A stretch of DNA of 64,000 nt from positions 62,263 through 126,262 of the forward strand of contig NZ_KB903244.1 of the NCBI RefSeq assembly GCF_000379625.1, written 5' to 3'. Positions 44,199 through 54,164 of this stretch are shown in pieces. The stretch comes from Actinomycetospora chiangmaiensis DSM 45062. GTDB lineage: Bacteria > Actinomycetota > Actinomycetes > Mycobacteriales > Pseudonocardiaceae. Under the pieces are notes generated by a model. It saw only the letters and a list, made by a program, of their open reading frames with translations, made no database searches and was not told the origin of the DNA. The position numbers and the translations under genes are program-made. Each line of letters opens with the position of its first letter. The stretch's first letter is position 1.

Positions 44199-46058
44199 AT
44201 GACCGAGACCACCCTCCGCGGACCGGGCCGGCTGCACGGGGTCCTGGAACGCATCGCCGAGGCCCGGCGGGGTGACTCGTCGGAGACGCTCGCCGCGGTG
44301 TTCCTGCTGGTCGCCACCGTGCTCGCGCTGATCTGGGCCAACTCGCCGTGGGGCTGGACCTACGACGTGTTCTGGCACGCCCGGATCGGGATCTCCGTCG
44401 GCGGGTCGGGCATCGATCTCGACCTGCGGCACTGGGTCAACGACGGCCTCATGGCGCTGTTCTTCTTCGTCATCGGCCTCGAGGTGAAGCGCGAACTCGC
44501 GATCGGCGAGCTCCGCGACCGGTCGCAGGCCGCGGTCCCCCTCGCGGCGGCGATGGCCGGGCTGGCCCTGCCCGCGGTGCTGTTCCTGCTGCTCAACCCG
44601 TCGGGACCGGCCGCCGCGGCGTGGGGCGTCGTCATCTCCACCGACACGGCGTTCCTGCTCGGGGCGCTGGCGGTCGTCGGGCCGGGGCGGGCCGAGCGGC
44701 TCCGGATCTTCCTGCTGACGCTCGCGGTCGCCGACGACGTCGGGGCGCTCGCGATCATCGCGCTGGTCTACACCGACGAGCTGCACTGGGTGCCGCTGCT
44801 CGTCGCGATCGTCGGGCTCGCGGCGGTGTGGCAGCTGCGTCGGCTGCAGGTCTGGCGCGGCGGGGCCTACCTCGTCGTGTCGCTGGTGACGTGGGTGGCG
44901 CTGCACGAGTCGGGGGTGCACGCGACGCTGGCGGGCGTCCTGATCGCGCTGCTGCTGCCGGTCTACCCACCGAAACGCCGCGAGGTGGAACGGGCGGCCG
45001 AGCTGACGCGCCGGTTCCGGCAGTCACCGAACCCGGAGTACGCCCGCTCCGCCCGGCTCGGGCTCGACCGCGCCGTCAGCGTCAACGAGCGCCTCATGCG
45101 CCTCTACCAGCCCTACACCGCGTTCATCGTCGTGCCGCTGTTCGCCCTGGCCAACGCGGGAGTCCGGCTCGACGGGGAGACGCTGCGCGCCGCGGCGACC
45201 TCGCCGCTGACCTGGGGCGTGGTGCTCGGCCTCGTCGTCGGGAAGTTCGTCGGCATCAGCGGGGCCACGGCGCTGCTCCGGCGGAAGCTGCCGCCGGGCC
45301 TGACGATGCCGCAGGTCGCGGGGGGCGCGGCGCTCTCCGGCATCGGGTTCACGATCTCGCTGTTCATCATCGACCTCGCGCTCGCCGACCAGCCGGCGCT
45401 GGCCGACCAGGCCCGCATCGGGGTGCTGGCCGCCTCGGTCCTCGCCCTGCTCGTCGGCGCGCTCGTCTTCCGGGCGGCCCCGCGGCCGGAGGGACCGTCG
45501 CTGGACCTGCTCCGCCCGGTCGACCCGCGGCGCGACCACATCCGCGGGCCGGCCGACGCGCCGCTGACGCTCGTCGAGTACGCCGACTTCGAGTGCCCGT
45601 TCTGCGGGCGGGCGACCGGCAGCATCCGGCAGGTGCGGGAGCACTTCGGCGACCGGCTGCGCTACGTGTTCCGGCACTTCCCGCTCGAGGAGTACCACCC
45701 CGACGCCCGGCAGGCGGCCGAGTTCTCCGAGGCCGCCGCCGAGCAGGGACGCTTCTGGGACGCGCACGACCACCTGTTCGCCCACGCCGACGCCCTCGAC
45801 CGCGACAGCCTCGACGAGCACGCCGCGACGCTCGGCCTCGACCAGGAGCGCCTCGAGGAGGACCTGCGCGACGGCGACACCGCGAACCGGGTCGCCGACG
45901 ACGAGATCGACGCCCGCACCAGCGAGCTGCCGGGCACGCCGACGTTCTTCCTCGGGTCGGCCGGGCGGACACCGCGCCGGCTCGAGGGCCCGCACGACGC
46001 CGCGACCCTCATCGCCGGACTCGAGGCGATGGCGGCCGCGGCGCGCAGCGCGGGTTAG
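44199..46058 (+). CDS. nhaA: Na+/H+ antiporter NhaA fused to a DsbA/thioredoxin-fold domain
   Basis: A 619-residue fusion. Residues 1-425 are an NhaA antiporter with [35 protein letters not shown], the ion-binding Asp pair in [19 protein letters not shown], and [13 protein letters not shown]. Residues ~450-619 form a DsbA-like domain with [17 protein letters not shown] (CPFC near residue 465), [20 protein letters not shown] and a cis-Pro segment [12 protein letters not shown]. The topology of the last helix should place the redox domain on the cytosolic or outer face; I cannot decide. It overlaps the convergent serA by 4 bp. Confidence 0.94.
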   Translation: MTETTLRGPGRLHGVLERIAEARRGDSSETLAAVFLLVATVLALIWANSPWGWTYDVFWHARIGISVGGSGIDLDLRHWVNDGLMALFFFVIGLEVKRELAIGELRDRSQAAVPLAAAMAGLALPAVLFLLLNPSGPAAAAWGVVISTDTAFLLGALAVVGPGRAERLRIFLLTLAVADDVGALAIIALVYTDELHWVPLLVAIVGLAAVWQLRRLQVWRGGAYLVVSLVTWVALHESGVHATLAGVLIALLLPVYPPKRREVERAAELTRRFRQSPNPEYARSARLGLDRAVSVNERLMRLYQPYTAFIVVPLFALANAGVRLDGETLRAAATSPLTWGVVLGLVVGKFVGISGATALLRRKLPPGLTMPQVAGGAALSGIGFTISLFIIDLALADQPALADQARIGVLAASVLALLVGALVFRAAPRPEGPSLDLLRPVDPRRDHIRGPADAPLTLVEYADFECPFCGRATGSIRQVREHFGDRLRYVFRHFPLEEYHPDARQAAEFSEAAAEQGRFWDAHDHLFAHADALDRDSLDEHAATLGLDQERLEEDLRDGDTANRVADDEIDARTSELPGTPTFFLGSAGRTPRRLEGPHDAATLIAGLEAMAAAARSAG

Positions 46059-47260
46059 ACCTGCGGCTCCCAGAACCGGAGCCACTGGGTCTGCGGCGCC
46101 CGGTTCAGCTCGGTCAGCACGTGCTCGGCCAGCGGCTTGTCGGTGTCGGTGACGACGTAGCCCTGCTCGCCGCGGGTGGACAGCGCCTGCCCGATGACGT
46201 TGGCGCCGCTGTCGGCGAGCAGCTTGTTCAGCCCCGCCAGCACGCCCGGCTCGCTGGAGTGCAGGTAGCCCATGCGGTAGGCCCCGGGCGGGTTCGGCGG
46301 CATGACCTCGGGCAGGTTCACCGAGAGCGCCGTCGAGCCGCCGCCCACGAAGCCGAGCAGCTTGGTGGACACGAAGTGCCCGATCTCCTCCTGCGCCTCG
46401 GCGGTCGATCCGCCGACGTGCGGGGTGAGGATGACGTTGTCGAGGCCGCGCAGCGGGGACTCGAACGCGTCGCCCTGGGCCTTCGGCTCCACCGGGAACA
46501 CGTCGATGGCCGCGCCCGCGATGTGGCCGCTCAGGATGTTCTCCCGCAGCGCGTCGTAGTCCACGACCATGCCGCGCGAGGCGTTGATGAAGATCGCGCG
46601 CGGCTTCATCGCGGCGAACTGCTCGGCGCCGAACAGGCCGGCGTTCCCCGGGCGGCCGTCGACGTGGAGGCTGACGACGTCCGCCTCGGCGAGCAGCTCC
46701 TCCAGCGAACCCTTCCGGGTCGCGTTGCCGTGCGCGAGCCGGTCGGCCGTGTCGAAGAAGATCACGCGCAGACCGACGGCCTCGGCGACGTTCGACAGCT
46801 GCGTGCCGATGTTGCCGTAGCCGACGATGCCGAGCGTGCGCCGCCGGATCTCGTGGCTGCCCTTCGCCGACTTGTCCCAGATGCCCTCGTGCATCCGCTG
46901 CGTCTTCTCGGTGAGCCGCCGGGCGAGCGCGATGATCTCGCCGAGGACGAGCTCGACGACGCTGCGCGTGTTGGAGAACGGCGCGTTGAACACCGCGATC
47001 CCGCGCTGCGCGGCGGCGGCGAGGTCGACCTGGTTGGTCCCGATGCAGAAGCAGCCGACCGCGAGCAGGTCCTTGCCGGCGTCGAGCACCTCGGCGGTGA
47101 TGGTGGTGTTGGAGCGGATCCCGAGCAGGGACACCCCCTCGAGCGCCTCGACGAGCTCCGCGCCGGAGAGCGAGCCCGGCCGGGCGTCGACCTCGAGCCC
47201 GGCGCGGCGGAACGCCTCGGCGGCGGTCGGGTGGATGTTCTCGAGCAGGAGCACCTTCAC
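46055..47260 (-). CDS. serA: D-3-phosphoglycerate dehydrogenase
   Basis: A 401-residue SerA of the E. coli-like length class. The NAD fold has [20 protein letters not shown]. Active-site segments are [13 protein letters not shown] (Arg), with a distal acidic residue and His in [16 protein letters not shown]. The C-terminal ACT domain ([19 protein letters not shown]) senses serine. This is the first step of serine biosynthesis. GTG 47260 lies 7 nt after TATCCT (complement of 47268-47273), so its message is probably leaderless. It runs opposite to the serine-degrading cluster at 20 kb and is unlinked to it. Confidence 0.95.
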   Translation of the reverse strand: MKVLLLENIHPTAAEAFRRAGLEVDARPGSLSGAELVEALEGVSLLGIRSNTTITAEVLDAGKDLLAVGCFCIGTNQVDLAAAAQRGIAVFNAPFSNTRSVVELVLGEIIALARRLTEKTQRMHEGIWDKSAKGSHEIRRRTLGIVGYGNIGTQLSNVAEAVGLRVIFFDTADRLAHGNATRKGSLEELLAEADVVSLHVDGRPGNAGLFGAEQFAAMKPRAIFINASRGMVVDYDALRENILSGHIAGAAIDVFPVEPKAQGDAFESPLRGLDNVILTPHVGGSTAEAQEEIGHFVSTKLLGFVGGGSTALSVNLPEVMPPNPPGAYRMGYLHSSEPGVLAGLNKLLADSGANVIGQALSTRGEQGYVVTDTDKPLAEHVLTELNRAPQTQWLRFWEPQV

Positions 47261-47449
47261 CCGGAGCAGGATAGGCCCGTCCCCGCCCCCTGTCGGCCCC
47301 CTTCTGCCCAGCGCACGGCGCTGACCGGCCGAAAGAGATCCCCCGACGCGACGCAGGTCACGTGGTACCGCTCTCTTCCGACGACGGGGCCCGCGGCAGA
47401 TGCTCGATGATCATGACAGCCGTGGGCGGCCCGGGCCAGGATGCGGGGC

Positions 47450-48217
47450 GTGAGCGGACCCGCTGGTGCTCCCGTCGTCGCCGTGGTCGGCGCCGTGCCC
47501 GGCACGGTCGCGGACGCCGCCGTCGCGGCCGCCCGGCTGGGAGCCGAGGTTCGGGTCGTCGGGACGGCCACCGACGTCCGGGTCCGCGACGAGCTCGCCG
47601 GCGAGGGCGTCGGGGTCGACGCGGTGACCCTCGACGGCCACCTCGACGCCGACCCGGTGCGCCGCACGCTGGACGCGATCGAGGAGCTGGGCGCGGTGCT
47701 GGTCGGGACCGACCAGTCGGCCGCGGTCGTGGCGGCCGCGGTCGGCACGGCGGCCGGCCGGCGGGTGCCCTGCGTGCTGGACCCGGACCCGGTGATCCCC
47801 GCCGTCGTGGGGCTGCTCGACCTCGGGGCCGTGCTCACCCCGGACGCCGACGAGCTGGCCGACCTCGTACGGCGCGGAGCAGGTGCGGAGGCCGCGCGAC
47901 GGGCTCCCGCCGAGGCGGCTGCGACCCTGCACTCCTGGAGCGGCGCACCCGTCGTCGTGACCCTGGGGGCCGACGGCGTGCTGCTCGCCGACGACGGCCG
48001 GGTGCGACGGCTCCCGGCGCACGCGACCCAGGTCGTCGACCCGGCGGGCGCGAAGAGCGCCCTGCTCGGTGCCCTCGCCCTCCTGCTCGCCGCCGGGGAG
48101 GAACTCGCGGACGCGCTGGAGGTCGCCGTCGTCGCGGCAGGCCTGGCGGCGGGGGCCGCCGGACGGCGGGGGAGCCTCCCGACCGGCGACGCCCTGCAGT
48201 CCGCGCTGGACGACTAG
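47450..48217 (+). CDS. PfkB/ribokinase-fold protein, catalytic base missing
   Basis: A 255-residue member of the PfkB carbohydrate kinase fold: VVAVVGAVPGTVADAAVAAA, GTDQSAAVVAAAVGTAAGRR, VLDPDPVIPAVVGLLDLG, LTPDADELADLVRRGAG and VVVTLGADGVLLADDGRVRR. At the anion hole, where active enzymes read DTxGAGD, it reads D197-P-A-G-A-K202-S203. The catalytic Asp is Ser and the Gly before it is Lys. N-terminal substrate-binding GG motifs are also lost. It is probably a pseudokinase. GTG 47450 stands 7 nt after CAGGAT. The stop overlaps the LigD-polymerase stop tail to tail. Confidence 0.8.
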   Translation: MSGPAGAPVVAVVGAVPGTVADAAVAAARLGAEVRVVGTATDVRVRDELAGEGVGVDAVTLDGHLDADPVRRTLDAIEELGAVLVGTDQSAAVVAAAVGTAAGRRVPCVLDPDPVIPAVVGLLDLGAVLTPDADELADLVRRGAGAEAARRAPAEAAATLHSWSGAPVVVTLGADGVLLADDGRVRRLPAHATQVVDPAGAKSALLGALALLLAAGEELADALEVAVVAAGLAAGAAGRRGSLPTGDALQSALDD

Positions 48218-49245
48218 ACCTGCTTGCCGGTGGTGTCCGCGCGGGCCTTCGACGGCTGCACCCGCTTCGGCTCGCCGGGCATCTTGGGGTACTCGGGCGG
48301 GTACGGCATGTCCCCGAGCCCGTGGTCGCGCTGGTCGCGCTCGACCCACTCCAGGGCGGTCTCGAGCCCGGCCGGGTCGTCGTGCAGGCCCGCGTGGGCG
48401 TCGCCGCGCTCGGCGTAGAGCCCCGCGGCGGTGAGCACCGTGAAGTCGTCGGGCTCGGCATCGGGCAGGTCGGCCCAGGTCAGCGGGAAGGAGACGGTGG
48501 CGCGCGGGGTGCCACGCACGGACCAGGCCGAGGCGATCGTCCGGTCCCGGGCGGCCTGGTTGAAGTCGAGGAACACGCGCTCGCCGCGCTCCTCCTTCCA
48601 CCAGTCGACGGTGGCGGCGTCCGGCAGCCGCCGGCAGACCTCGCGGCCGATCGCGATGACGCACCGACGCACGGCGACGAAGTCCCACTCGGCCCGGATG
48701 GGGACCATGACGTGGATGCCGCGCCCGCCGGACGTCTTCGGCCAGCCGACGAGCCCCGCGTCGCCGAGCACCTCGCGCAGCGTCGCCGCGACCACGGCCG
48801 CGTCGGCGAAGTCGGTGCCGGGCTGCGGGTCGAGGTCGATGCGCAGCTCGTCGGGCGCGTCGACCTCCGGGCGGCGGACCGGCCAGGGGTGGAAGTCGAA
48901 GGTGCCGAGGTTGGCCGCCCAGGCGAGGACGGCGGGCTCGGTCGGGCACAGCACGTCGGCCGCGCGTCCCGAGGGGAAGCGCACCTGGACGGTCTCGACG
49001 TAGTCGGGCGCGCCCTTGGCCAGCCGCTTCTGGTAGAAGAACTCGCCCGTCACGCCGTCGACGAAGCGCTTGAGGTGGGTCGGCCGGTCGCGGAGCACCC
49101 CGAGCAGCGGCTCGGCGACGGCCACGTAGTGCTCGACCACCTGCCGCTTGGTGATTCCGGGCTCGGGGAAGTAGATCTTGTCGGGGTTGGAGACGCGCAC
49201 CTCGCGCCCGCCGACCTCGAGTTCCACCGCCGCTGACCGCGCCAC
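48214..49245 (-). CDS. Stand-alone LigD polymerase (primase-polymerase) domain
   Basis: A 343-residue archaeo-eukaryotic primase-superfamily polymerase of the LigD-Pol type, without ligase or nuclease domains. VRVSNPDKIYFPEPGITKRQ, FFYQKRLAKGAPDY, ELRIDLDPQPGTDFADAA (metal-binding DxD) and SGGRGIHVMVPI are all present, with RVFLDFNQAARDRTIASAWS and GTPRATVSFPLTW. These enzymes fill gaps with ribonucleotides during end joining or base-excision repair. GTG 49245 is preferred over ATG 49272 because TAGCCT lies 8 nt before it. A LigC-type ligase lies at 6347-7414. Confidence 0.9.
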   Translation of the reverse strand: MARSAAVELEVGGREVRVSNPDKIYFPEPGITKRQVVEHYVAVAEPLLGVLRDRPTHLKRFVDGVTGEFFYQKRLAKGAPDYVETVQVRFPSGRAADVLCPTEPAVLAWAANLGTFDFHPWPVRRPEVDAPDELRIDLDPQPGTDFADAAVVAATLREVLGDAGLVGWPKTSGGRGIHVMVPIRAEWDFVAVRRCVIAIGREVCRRLPDAATVDWWKEERGERVFLDFNQAARDRTIASAWSVRGTPRATVSFPLTWADLPDAEPDDFTVLTAAGLYAERGDAHAGLHDDPAGLETALEWVERDQRDHGLGDMPYPPEYPKMPGEPKRVQPSKARADTTGKQV

Positions 49246-49253
49246 GGCCGCGA

Positions 49254-49263
49254 AGGCTACCGT
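49254..49263. promoter_or_regulatory. Two face-to-face leaderless -10 boxes sharing two bases
   Basis: Minus strand TAGCCT (complement of 49254-49259) serves the polymerase GTG at 49245. Plus strand TACCGT (49258-49263) serves the ATG at 49271. The boxes overlap at 49258-49259, so one RNA polymerase would exclude the other. Confidence 0.6.
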
Positions 49264-49270
49264 GGCGGCC

Positions 49271-49576
49271 ATGACCTGGGCGGGAGATCCGGACGCCGTT
49301 GCGCGGAGATTCTCCGACGACCTCGTCGGCCTCGACCCCGACGACCCGGAGGCGCGTGCCTTCGCCGAGCACCTCGACCGCATGGAGCGGGTGCGCCCCA
49401 TGTTCACCGTCGAGGGCGAGCTGAACGGGGTGCGCGACTTCGCGGAGTCGGCCAACCGGATCGGCGGGCTGCAGCACTGGGCGGCGTGGCTGCTCGTGGT
49501 CCTCGTGCTGCTCGGCACGGGCTACGTGATCTACGGGGTGCTGGAGTTCGTGCTGAGCACCTACCTGGGTGGCTGA
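49271..49576 (+). CDS. Small tail-anchored membrane protein
   Basis: A 101-residue protein of unknown function. Residues 1-65 are acidic and helical (DPDAVARRFSDDLVGLDPDD, EHLDRMERVRPMFTVEGELN). Residues 73-98 form one membrane helix (WAAWLLVVLVLLGTGYVIYG), with the C terminus FVLSTYLGG. It starts 7 nt after a TACCGT -10 box and is followed 19 bp later by msrB, which has its own promoter. No family is recognised. Confidence 0.72.
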   Translation: MTWAGDPDAVARRFSDDLVGLDPDDPEARAFAEHLDRMERVRPMFTVEGELNGVRDFAESANRIGGLQHWAAWLLVVLVLLGTGYVIYGVLEFVLSTYLGG

Positions 49577-49595
49577 CCCGTACTAGCCTGGTCGC

Positions 49596-50015
49596 ATGAG
49601 CAGTGCGATCGGCAAGCCGAAGGTCGAGAAGTCCGACGCCGAGTGGCGGGAGCAGCTCTCGCCCGAGGAGTACCAGGTCCTGCGCCAGGCAGGCACCGAG
49701 CGGCCGTTCACCGGCGAGTACGACGAGACGTTCACCGAGGGCGTCTACCACTGCCGCGCGTGCGGCGCGGAGTTGTTCCGCTCCGAGACCAAGTTCGCGA
49801 GCCACTGCGGGTGGCCGTCGTTCTACGCCCCCTCCGGCGACGACAACGTGATCCTCCGCGAGGACTCCACGATGGGGATGCGCCGGGTCGAGGTGCTGTG
49901 CGGCACCTGCCACTCGCACCTGGGCCACGTCTTCCACGGCGAGGGCTACGGCACTCCCACCGACGACCGCTACTGCATGAACTCGGTGTCGCTGCGTCTC
50001 GAGCCCACGGCCTGA
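49596..50015 (+). CDS. msrB: Peptide-methionine (R)-S-oxide reductase
   Basis: A 139-residue MsrB, repairing methionine-R-sulfoxide. It has EWREQLSPEEYQVLRQAGTE and PFTGEYDETFTEGVYHCRAC. The zinc CxxC pairs are CRAC and CGTC. CGWPSF contains the binding-site Trp, and RYCMNSVSLRLEP contains the catalytic Cys. ATG 49596 follows TAGCCT by 6 nt. In Mycobacterium tuberculosis msrB is likewise close to hemQ and hemE, so this linkage is conserved. Confidence 0.96.
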   Translation: MSSAIGKPKVEKSDAEWREQLSPEEYQVLRQAGTERPFTGEYDETFTEGVYHCRACGAELFRSETKFASHCGWPSFYAPSGDDNVILREDSTMGMRRVEVLCGTCHSHLGHVFHGEGYGTPTDDRYCMNSVSLRLEPTA

Positions 50016-50019
50016 GCGT

Positions 50020-50054
50020 TCCCGACGACGGGTGCGGGGCACCCGTCGTCGGGA
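50020..50054. terminator. Perfect 15-bp bidirectional hairpin terminator
   Basis: TCCCGACGACGGGTG (50020-50034), loop CGGGG, CACCCGTCGTCGGGA (50040-50054). It fills the 42-bp gap between the convergent msrB and SDR stop codons. The stem is uninterrupted. T tracts are absent, so this is an I-shaped terminator as usual in actinomycetes. Confidence 0.8.
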
Positions 50055-50057
50055 CGG

Positions 50058-50798
50058 CTACTGGCCGCCGGAGATGCGCAGCGTCTGGCCGGTCATCCAG
50101 CCGCTCTCCGGCGAGGCCAGGAACCGCACGAGCGGCGTGATGTCCTCCGGCTCGCCGTAGCGGCCCATCGGCCAGGCGATCGGCGCGAGGTCGTTGTCGT
50201 AGTGCTTGCCGTTCTCCGCCGACATGTCGCTCGTGGTGCCGCCGGGAGCGATCGCGTTGATCGTGATCCCACGCGGCACCAGGTCGAGCGCGAGGACCTT
50301 GACCATCGCCTCGACGGCGGCCTTCGACCCGGCGTAGAGCGCGTGGCCGGGCACCGGGGTGGAGGCGGCGATCGACGAGGTGCAGACGATGCGCCCGCCC
50401 GGTCCCATGTGCGCCGCCGCGGCCTGCACCGCGAGCAGCTGGCCGCGGGTGTTCACGGCGAAGACGTGGTCGAACTCCTCGGCCGTCAGCGTGCCGAGCG
50501 CCCCGAAGTGCTCGATGCCGGCGTTGGAGACCAGCACGTCGAGGCCGCCGAGCAGCTCGGCGGCGCGGTCCATGAGCGCGGTGACGGCGGCCGGGTCGGC
50601 CATGTCGGCCGCGACGGCGTACGCCTCCCCGCCCGTCCCGGTGATCTCCGCGACGACGGCGTCGGCGGCCTCGGCGCTGCGGCCGTACCCGACGACCACG
50701 CGGGCGCCCTCGGCAGCGAGGGCGAGCGCCTCGGCCCGGCCGATCCCGCGGCTGGCGCCGGTGACGACGGCGCGGGTCCCTGTGACGACCCCGGTCAC
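50058..50798 (-). CDS. SDR family oxidoreductase at the end of the heme operon
   Basis: A 246-residue FabG-like short-chain dehydrogenase. [20 protein letters not shown] binds NAD(P), [12 protein letters not shown] is the NAG motif and VCTSSIAA carries Ser. [19 protein letters not shown] has Tyr and Lys, and [13 protein letters not shown] and [14 protein letters not shown] close the fold. All catalytic residues are present. GTG 50798 overlaps the hemQ stop by 4 bp, so it is co-translated with heme genes. No heme step needs such an enzyme, and the substrate is unknown. Confidence 0.92.
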   Translation of the reverse strand: MTGVVTGTRAVVTGASRGIGRAEALALAAEGARVVVGYGRSAEAADAVVAEITGTGGEAYAVAADMADPAAVTALMDRAAELLGGLDVLVSNAGIEHFGALGTLTAEEFDHVFAVNTRGQLLAVQAAAAHMGPGGRIVCTSSIAASTPVPGHALYAGSKAAVEAMVKVLALDLVPRGITINAIAPGGTTSDMSAENGKHYDNDLAPIAWPMGRYGEPEDITPLVRFLASPESGWMTGQTLRISGGQ

Positions 50799-51484
50799 GA
50801 GAGTGCGAGCAGGGCGCCCGGCTCGACCCGCGGCCCGGTGAAGAACGGGGTCTCCTCCCGGACGTGGCGGCGGGCCTCGGTGGCGCGCAGGTCGCGCATC
50901 AGGTCGACGATCCGGTCGAGCTCGTCGGCCTCGAAGGCGAGGATCCACTCGTAGTCGCCCAGCGCGAACGCGGGCACGGTGTTGGCGCGGACGTCGGCGT
51001 AGCCGCGGGCGGCCTTGCCGTGGTCGGCCAGCATCTGGCGGCGCTCCGGGTCGGGCAGCAGGTACCAGTCCAGCGACCGGACGAACGGGTAGAGGCAGAG
51101 GTAGCCCTTCGGCTCCTCCCCCGCGATGAAGGCCGGCACGTGGCTCTTGTTGAACTCCGCGGGCCGGTGCAGGGCGGTGTTCGACCACACCGGCTCCGAG
51201 GCCCGGCCGAGCGCGGTACGGCGCAGCGCGGTGTAGGTGGCCTGCAGCGCCTCGACGTCCTGCGCGTGGGTCCACACCATCCAGTCGGCGTCGGCCCGCA
51301 TGCCCGCGAGGTCGTACACCCCGCGGACGACGACGCCCTTGGCCTCCTGCTCGTCGATCACCGCGGCGAACTCCTCGGCGGCGGTGCGCCGGTCGTCGCC
51401 CAGCTTCGCCGGGTCGGTACGGAACACCGACCACATCGCGTAGCGGATCGTGGAGTTCAGCTCGTCGTAGTTCAGCCTGGCCAC
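50795..51484 (-). CDS. hemQ: Coproheme decarboxylase HemQ (chlorite-dismutase family)
   Basis: A 229-residue HemQ converting coproheme to heme b, the last step of the coproporphyrin-dependent pathway of Gram-positives. [37 protein letters not shown] and [20 protein letters not shown] are present, followed by [11 protein letters not shown] with the Tyr that forms the radical. [20 protein letters not shown] and [14 protein letters not shown] follow. The Arg that marks true chlorite dismutases is not seen at the distal site. GTG 51484 is the family start. It is 46 bp after hemY. Confidence 0.94.
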   Translation of the reverse strand: MARLNYDELNSTIRYAMWSVFRTDPAKLGDDRRTAAEEFAAVIDEQEAKGVVVRGVYDLAGMRADADWMVWTHAQDVEALQATYTALRRTALGRASEPVWSNTALHRPAEFNKSHVPAFIAGEEPKGYLCLYPFVRSLDWYLLPDPERRQMLADHGKAARGYADVRANTVPAFALGDYEWILAFEADELDRIVDLMRDLRATEARRHVREETPFFTGPRVEPGALLALS

Positions 51485-51530
51485 GGCTCCATGGTGCCAC
51501 GCGGCCGGGGCGGGAAGGATCCGAGCGCCG

Positions 51531-52949
51531 TCACGGCGCGAGGCCGCTCGCGGGGGACGCCAGGTGCTCGGCGATCCGCGCGGCGGCGGCGTCACCGGTC
51601 GCGAGGCAGGCCGGCACCCCGACCCCGTGCAGCGTCGCCCCGGCGACGGCGAGCCCGGCCGGCAGCGCCTCGAGCCGCGCGGCCCGCGCGGCGTGCCCGA
51701 CGCCGTACTGCGGCAGTCCCCCGCCCCACCGCGCGACCACCGTCTCGAGCGGCTCCGCATGCAGGTCGAGCAGCGCCGCGAGGTCGGAGCGCGCGGCCGC
51801 GACCAGTTCCGCGTCGTCGCGCTGCAGCGCCTCGGGCTCCCCGTACCGGCCGATCGAGGCCCGCACCACCACCGCGTGCTCCCCGACGAGGTGCGGCCAC
51901 TTCACCGACGACACGGTGACCGCCTTGATCGTCCACGGCGTCCCGTCCGGGCGCCGCTCCCCCGAGCCGATCAGCACCCCGGAGCGGCGCCCGAGATCGG
52001 TGTCGGGCGGCAGGGCCAGGGCGACGACGGCGGAGGAGGCGAGCTCGATACCCGCCGCGGCTGCCGCGGCGTCCGGGGCCGCGTCGACGAGCAGGCGGCG
52101 CAGCGCCGGGGCGGGCACCGCGAGGACCACGCCGTCGGCGTCCACGGTCTCCGTGCCGGTGGGACCGGAGGCGACCACCCGCCACCCGTCGTCCCGGCGC
52201 TCCAGGGCGGTCACGGTCCGCGCGAGCCGCACCTCGGCGCGCGCCGCGACGGCGAGGGCGGGCGGCAGGTCGGCCAGCGACGTGCGCAGCGTCCCGAACA
52301 CCGGGCCGGGGGGCGTGGTCCCGCCCGGGAGGGCGGCGCGCGCGGCGGCCACGAGGGACGACGGGTCGCGGTCGAGCGACGCGGCCAGCGCGGGCACCGT
52401 CGCGCGCACGCCGAGCGCGTCCGCGCGGCCGGAGTACACGCCGCCCAGCAGCGGGTCGACGAGCCGGTCGGCCACCTCGTCGCCGAGCCGGGCCCGCACG
52501 AGGGCGCCGACGCTGTCGTCCCCGTCCCACGCCACCGGTCCGAGCTCGGCGTCGGCGGCGAGCGCGGCCCGGCCGGCGTCGGACAGGAGGCTCCCGACGG
52601 CGGGTGGGTCGGCCGGGACGCCCATCACCGTCCGCGGGGGCATGGCGTGCGTGGCGCCCCCGGCGCGGATGCCGGAGGACGCGGCGGAGGGGTGCACGAG
52701 GTCGTCGGACAACCCGAGCTCGACGAGGCGGTCGGCCGCCTCCGGCCGTCGGGCGAGGAACGCCTCCGCGCCCACGTCCACCCGCAGACCGCCGAGTTCG
52801 ACCGCCGCGAGCTTCCCGCCCAGCACCCGGGCGGACTCGAGGACGACGAGGTCCGCCGCCTCGCCGAGGGTGGTCCGCAGCCGGTGGGCGGCGGCCAGTC
52901 CGCCCACCCCGCCGCCGACCACGACGACGCGGGGCACCCGGCCGGTCAC
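51531..52949 (-). CDS. hemY: Coproporphyrinogen/protoporphyrinogen III oxidase
   Basis: A 472-residue FAD oxidase (HemY/CgoX) that in this pathway makes coproporphyrin III from coproporphyrinogen [22 protein letters not shown] binds [23 protein letters not shown] and [20 protein letters not shown] are typical, and [20 protein letters not shown] with [19 protein letters not shown] closes the flavin site. GTG 52949 overlaps the hemE stop by 4 bp. The operon order is hemE-hemY-hemQ. Confidence 0.94.
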   Translation of the reverse strand: MTGRVPRVVVVGGGVGGLAAAHRLRTTLGEAADLVVLESARVLGGKLAAVELGGLRVDVGAEAFLARRPEAADRLVELGLSDDLVHPSAASSGIRAGGATHAMPPRTVMGVPADPPAVGSLLSDAGRAALAADAELGPVAWDGDDSVGALVRARLGDEVADRLVDPLLGGVYSGRADALGVRATVPALAASLDRDPSSLVAAARAALPGGTTPPGPVFGTLRTSLADLPPALAVAARAEVRLARTVTALERRDDGWRVVASGPTGTETVDADGVVLAVPAPALRRLLVDAAPDAAAAAAGIELASSAVVALALPPDTDLGRRSGVLIGSGERRPDGTPWTIKAVTVSSVKWPHLVGEHAVVVRASIGRYGEPEALQRDDAELVAAARSDLAALLDLHAEPLETVVARWGGGLPQYGVGHAARAARLEALPAGLAVAGATLHGVGVPACLATGDAAAARIAEHLASPASGLAP

Positions 52950-54058
52950 GCGCGGACGGGCAGGGAGTGCACCGTCTCGACGACGCGCAGCAGCGCGTCC
53001 GGGTCGGTCTCGGGCAGCACACCGTGGCCCAGGTTGAAGACGTGGGCGGGTGCCGCGTGGCCCTCGGCGACGATGCGCCGGACCTCGGCGTCCACGACGG
53101 CGGGTCCGGCGAAGAGCACCGCCGGGTCGAGGTTGCCCTGGAGCACCTTCCCGGGCGCCCGGCGGGCCGCGGCGTCGAGCGGGACGCGCCAGTCGACGCC
53201 GACGACGTCCGCGCCGGCCTCGCCCATCGCGCCGAGCAGCTCGCCGGTGCCCACGCCGAAGTGCGTCCGCGGGACGCCCGCGTCGGCCAGGCCCGCCAGC
53301 ACCTTCCTCGAGTGCGGGAGGACGAGGGCGCGGTAGTCCCGTTCGGAGAGCGCCCCGGCCCAGGAGTCGAACAGCTGCACCGCGTCGACGCCCGCCTCGA
53401 CCTGCACGCGCAGGAAGGTGAGCGTGAGGTCGGCGAGGTGGTCGAGCAGCGCGTGCCAGGTCTCCGGCTCGGCGTGCATCAGCGCCTTCGTGCGCTCGTG
53501 GTTGCGGCTCGGGCCGCCCTCCACGAGGTAGGAGGCGAGCGTGAAGGGCGCGCCGGCGAACCCGATGAGCGGGGTGTCACCCAGCTCGCCGACGAGCAGC
53601 CGCACGGCCTCGGCGACCGGGGCTGCCTGCTCCGGGTCGAGCGCGGGCAGGGCCGCGACGTCGGCGGCCGTGCGGACGGGCGCGTCGATCACCGGGCCGG
53701 TCCCGGCGACGATGTCCACCCCGACGCCGGCCACCTTGAGCGGGACGACGATGTCGGAGAAGAGGATCGCGGCGTCGACGCCGTAGCGGCGCACCGGCTG
53801 CAGCGTGATCTCGCACGCGAGGTCCGGCGTGAGGCAGGACTCGAGCATCCCCGTGCCGCGACGGACACGCCGGTACTCCGGCAGCGACCGGCCCGCCTGG
53901 CGCTGGAACCAGACCGGCACGTGCTCCGGCGTCCCGCCCCGCGCCGCCGTCAGGAAGGCCGAGCCGGGCAGGTCACGACGTGTGCCGCCGGGCCCCGACG
54001 CGGCGGCCGCGACCCCGGGAACGACGGGGTTCGGGTCGGGCTGGGTCGGGGCGCTCAT
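52946..54058 (-). CDS. hemE: Uroporphyrinogen decarboxylase
   Basis: A 370-residue HemE converting uroporphyrinogen III to coproporphyrinogen III. The hallmark [18 protein letters not shown] is followed by [55 protein letters not shown] and [16 protein letters not shown] 30-residue Pro/Ala N-terminal extension precedes the domain. ATG 54058 is 9 nt after CAGACT, close to the leaderless layout, and a GGAG sequence is also present. It is divergent from the DUF3000 gene. Confidence 0.96.
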   Translation of the reverse strand: MSAPTQPDPNPVVPGVAAAASGPGGTRRDLPGSAFLTAARGGTPEHVPVWFQRQAGRSLPEYRRVRRGTGMLESCLTPDLACEITLQPVRRYGVDAAILFSDIVVPLKVAGVGVDIVAGTGPVIDAPVRTAADVAALPALDPEQAAPVAEAVRLLVGELGDTPLIGFAGAPFTLASYLVEGGPSRNHERTKALMHAEPETWHALLDHLADLTLTFLRVQVEAGVDAVQLFDSWAGALSERDYRALVLPHSRKVLAGLADAGVPRTHFGVGTGELLGAMGEAGADVVGVDWRVPLDAAARRAPGKVLQGNLDPAVLFAGPAVVDAEVRRIVAEGHAAPAHVFNLGHGVLPETDPDALLRVVETVHSLPVRA

Positions 54059-54164
54059 GGTGGCTCCAGTCTGCCAGCCGACGCGGACGGCCGTCCGATC
54101 GGCGTGGCGCGGATCCGGCGCGTCGCCCTGCCGCTCGTGGCGGGCGCGACCTACGCTCCCGCAG

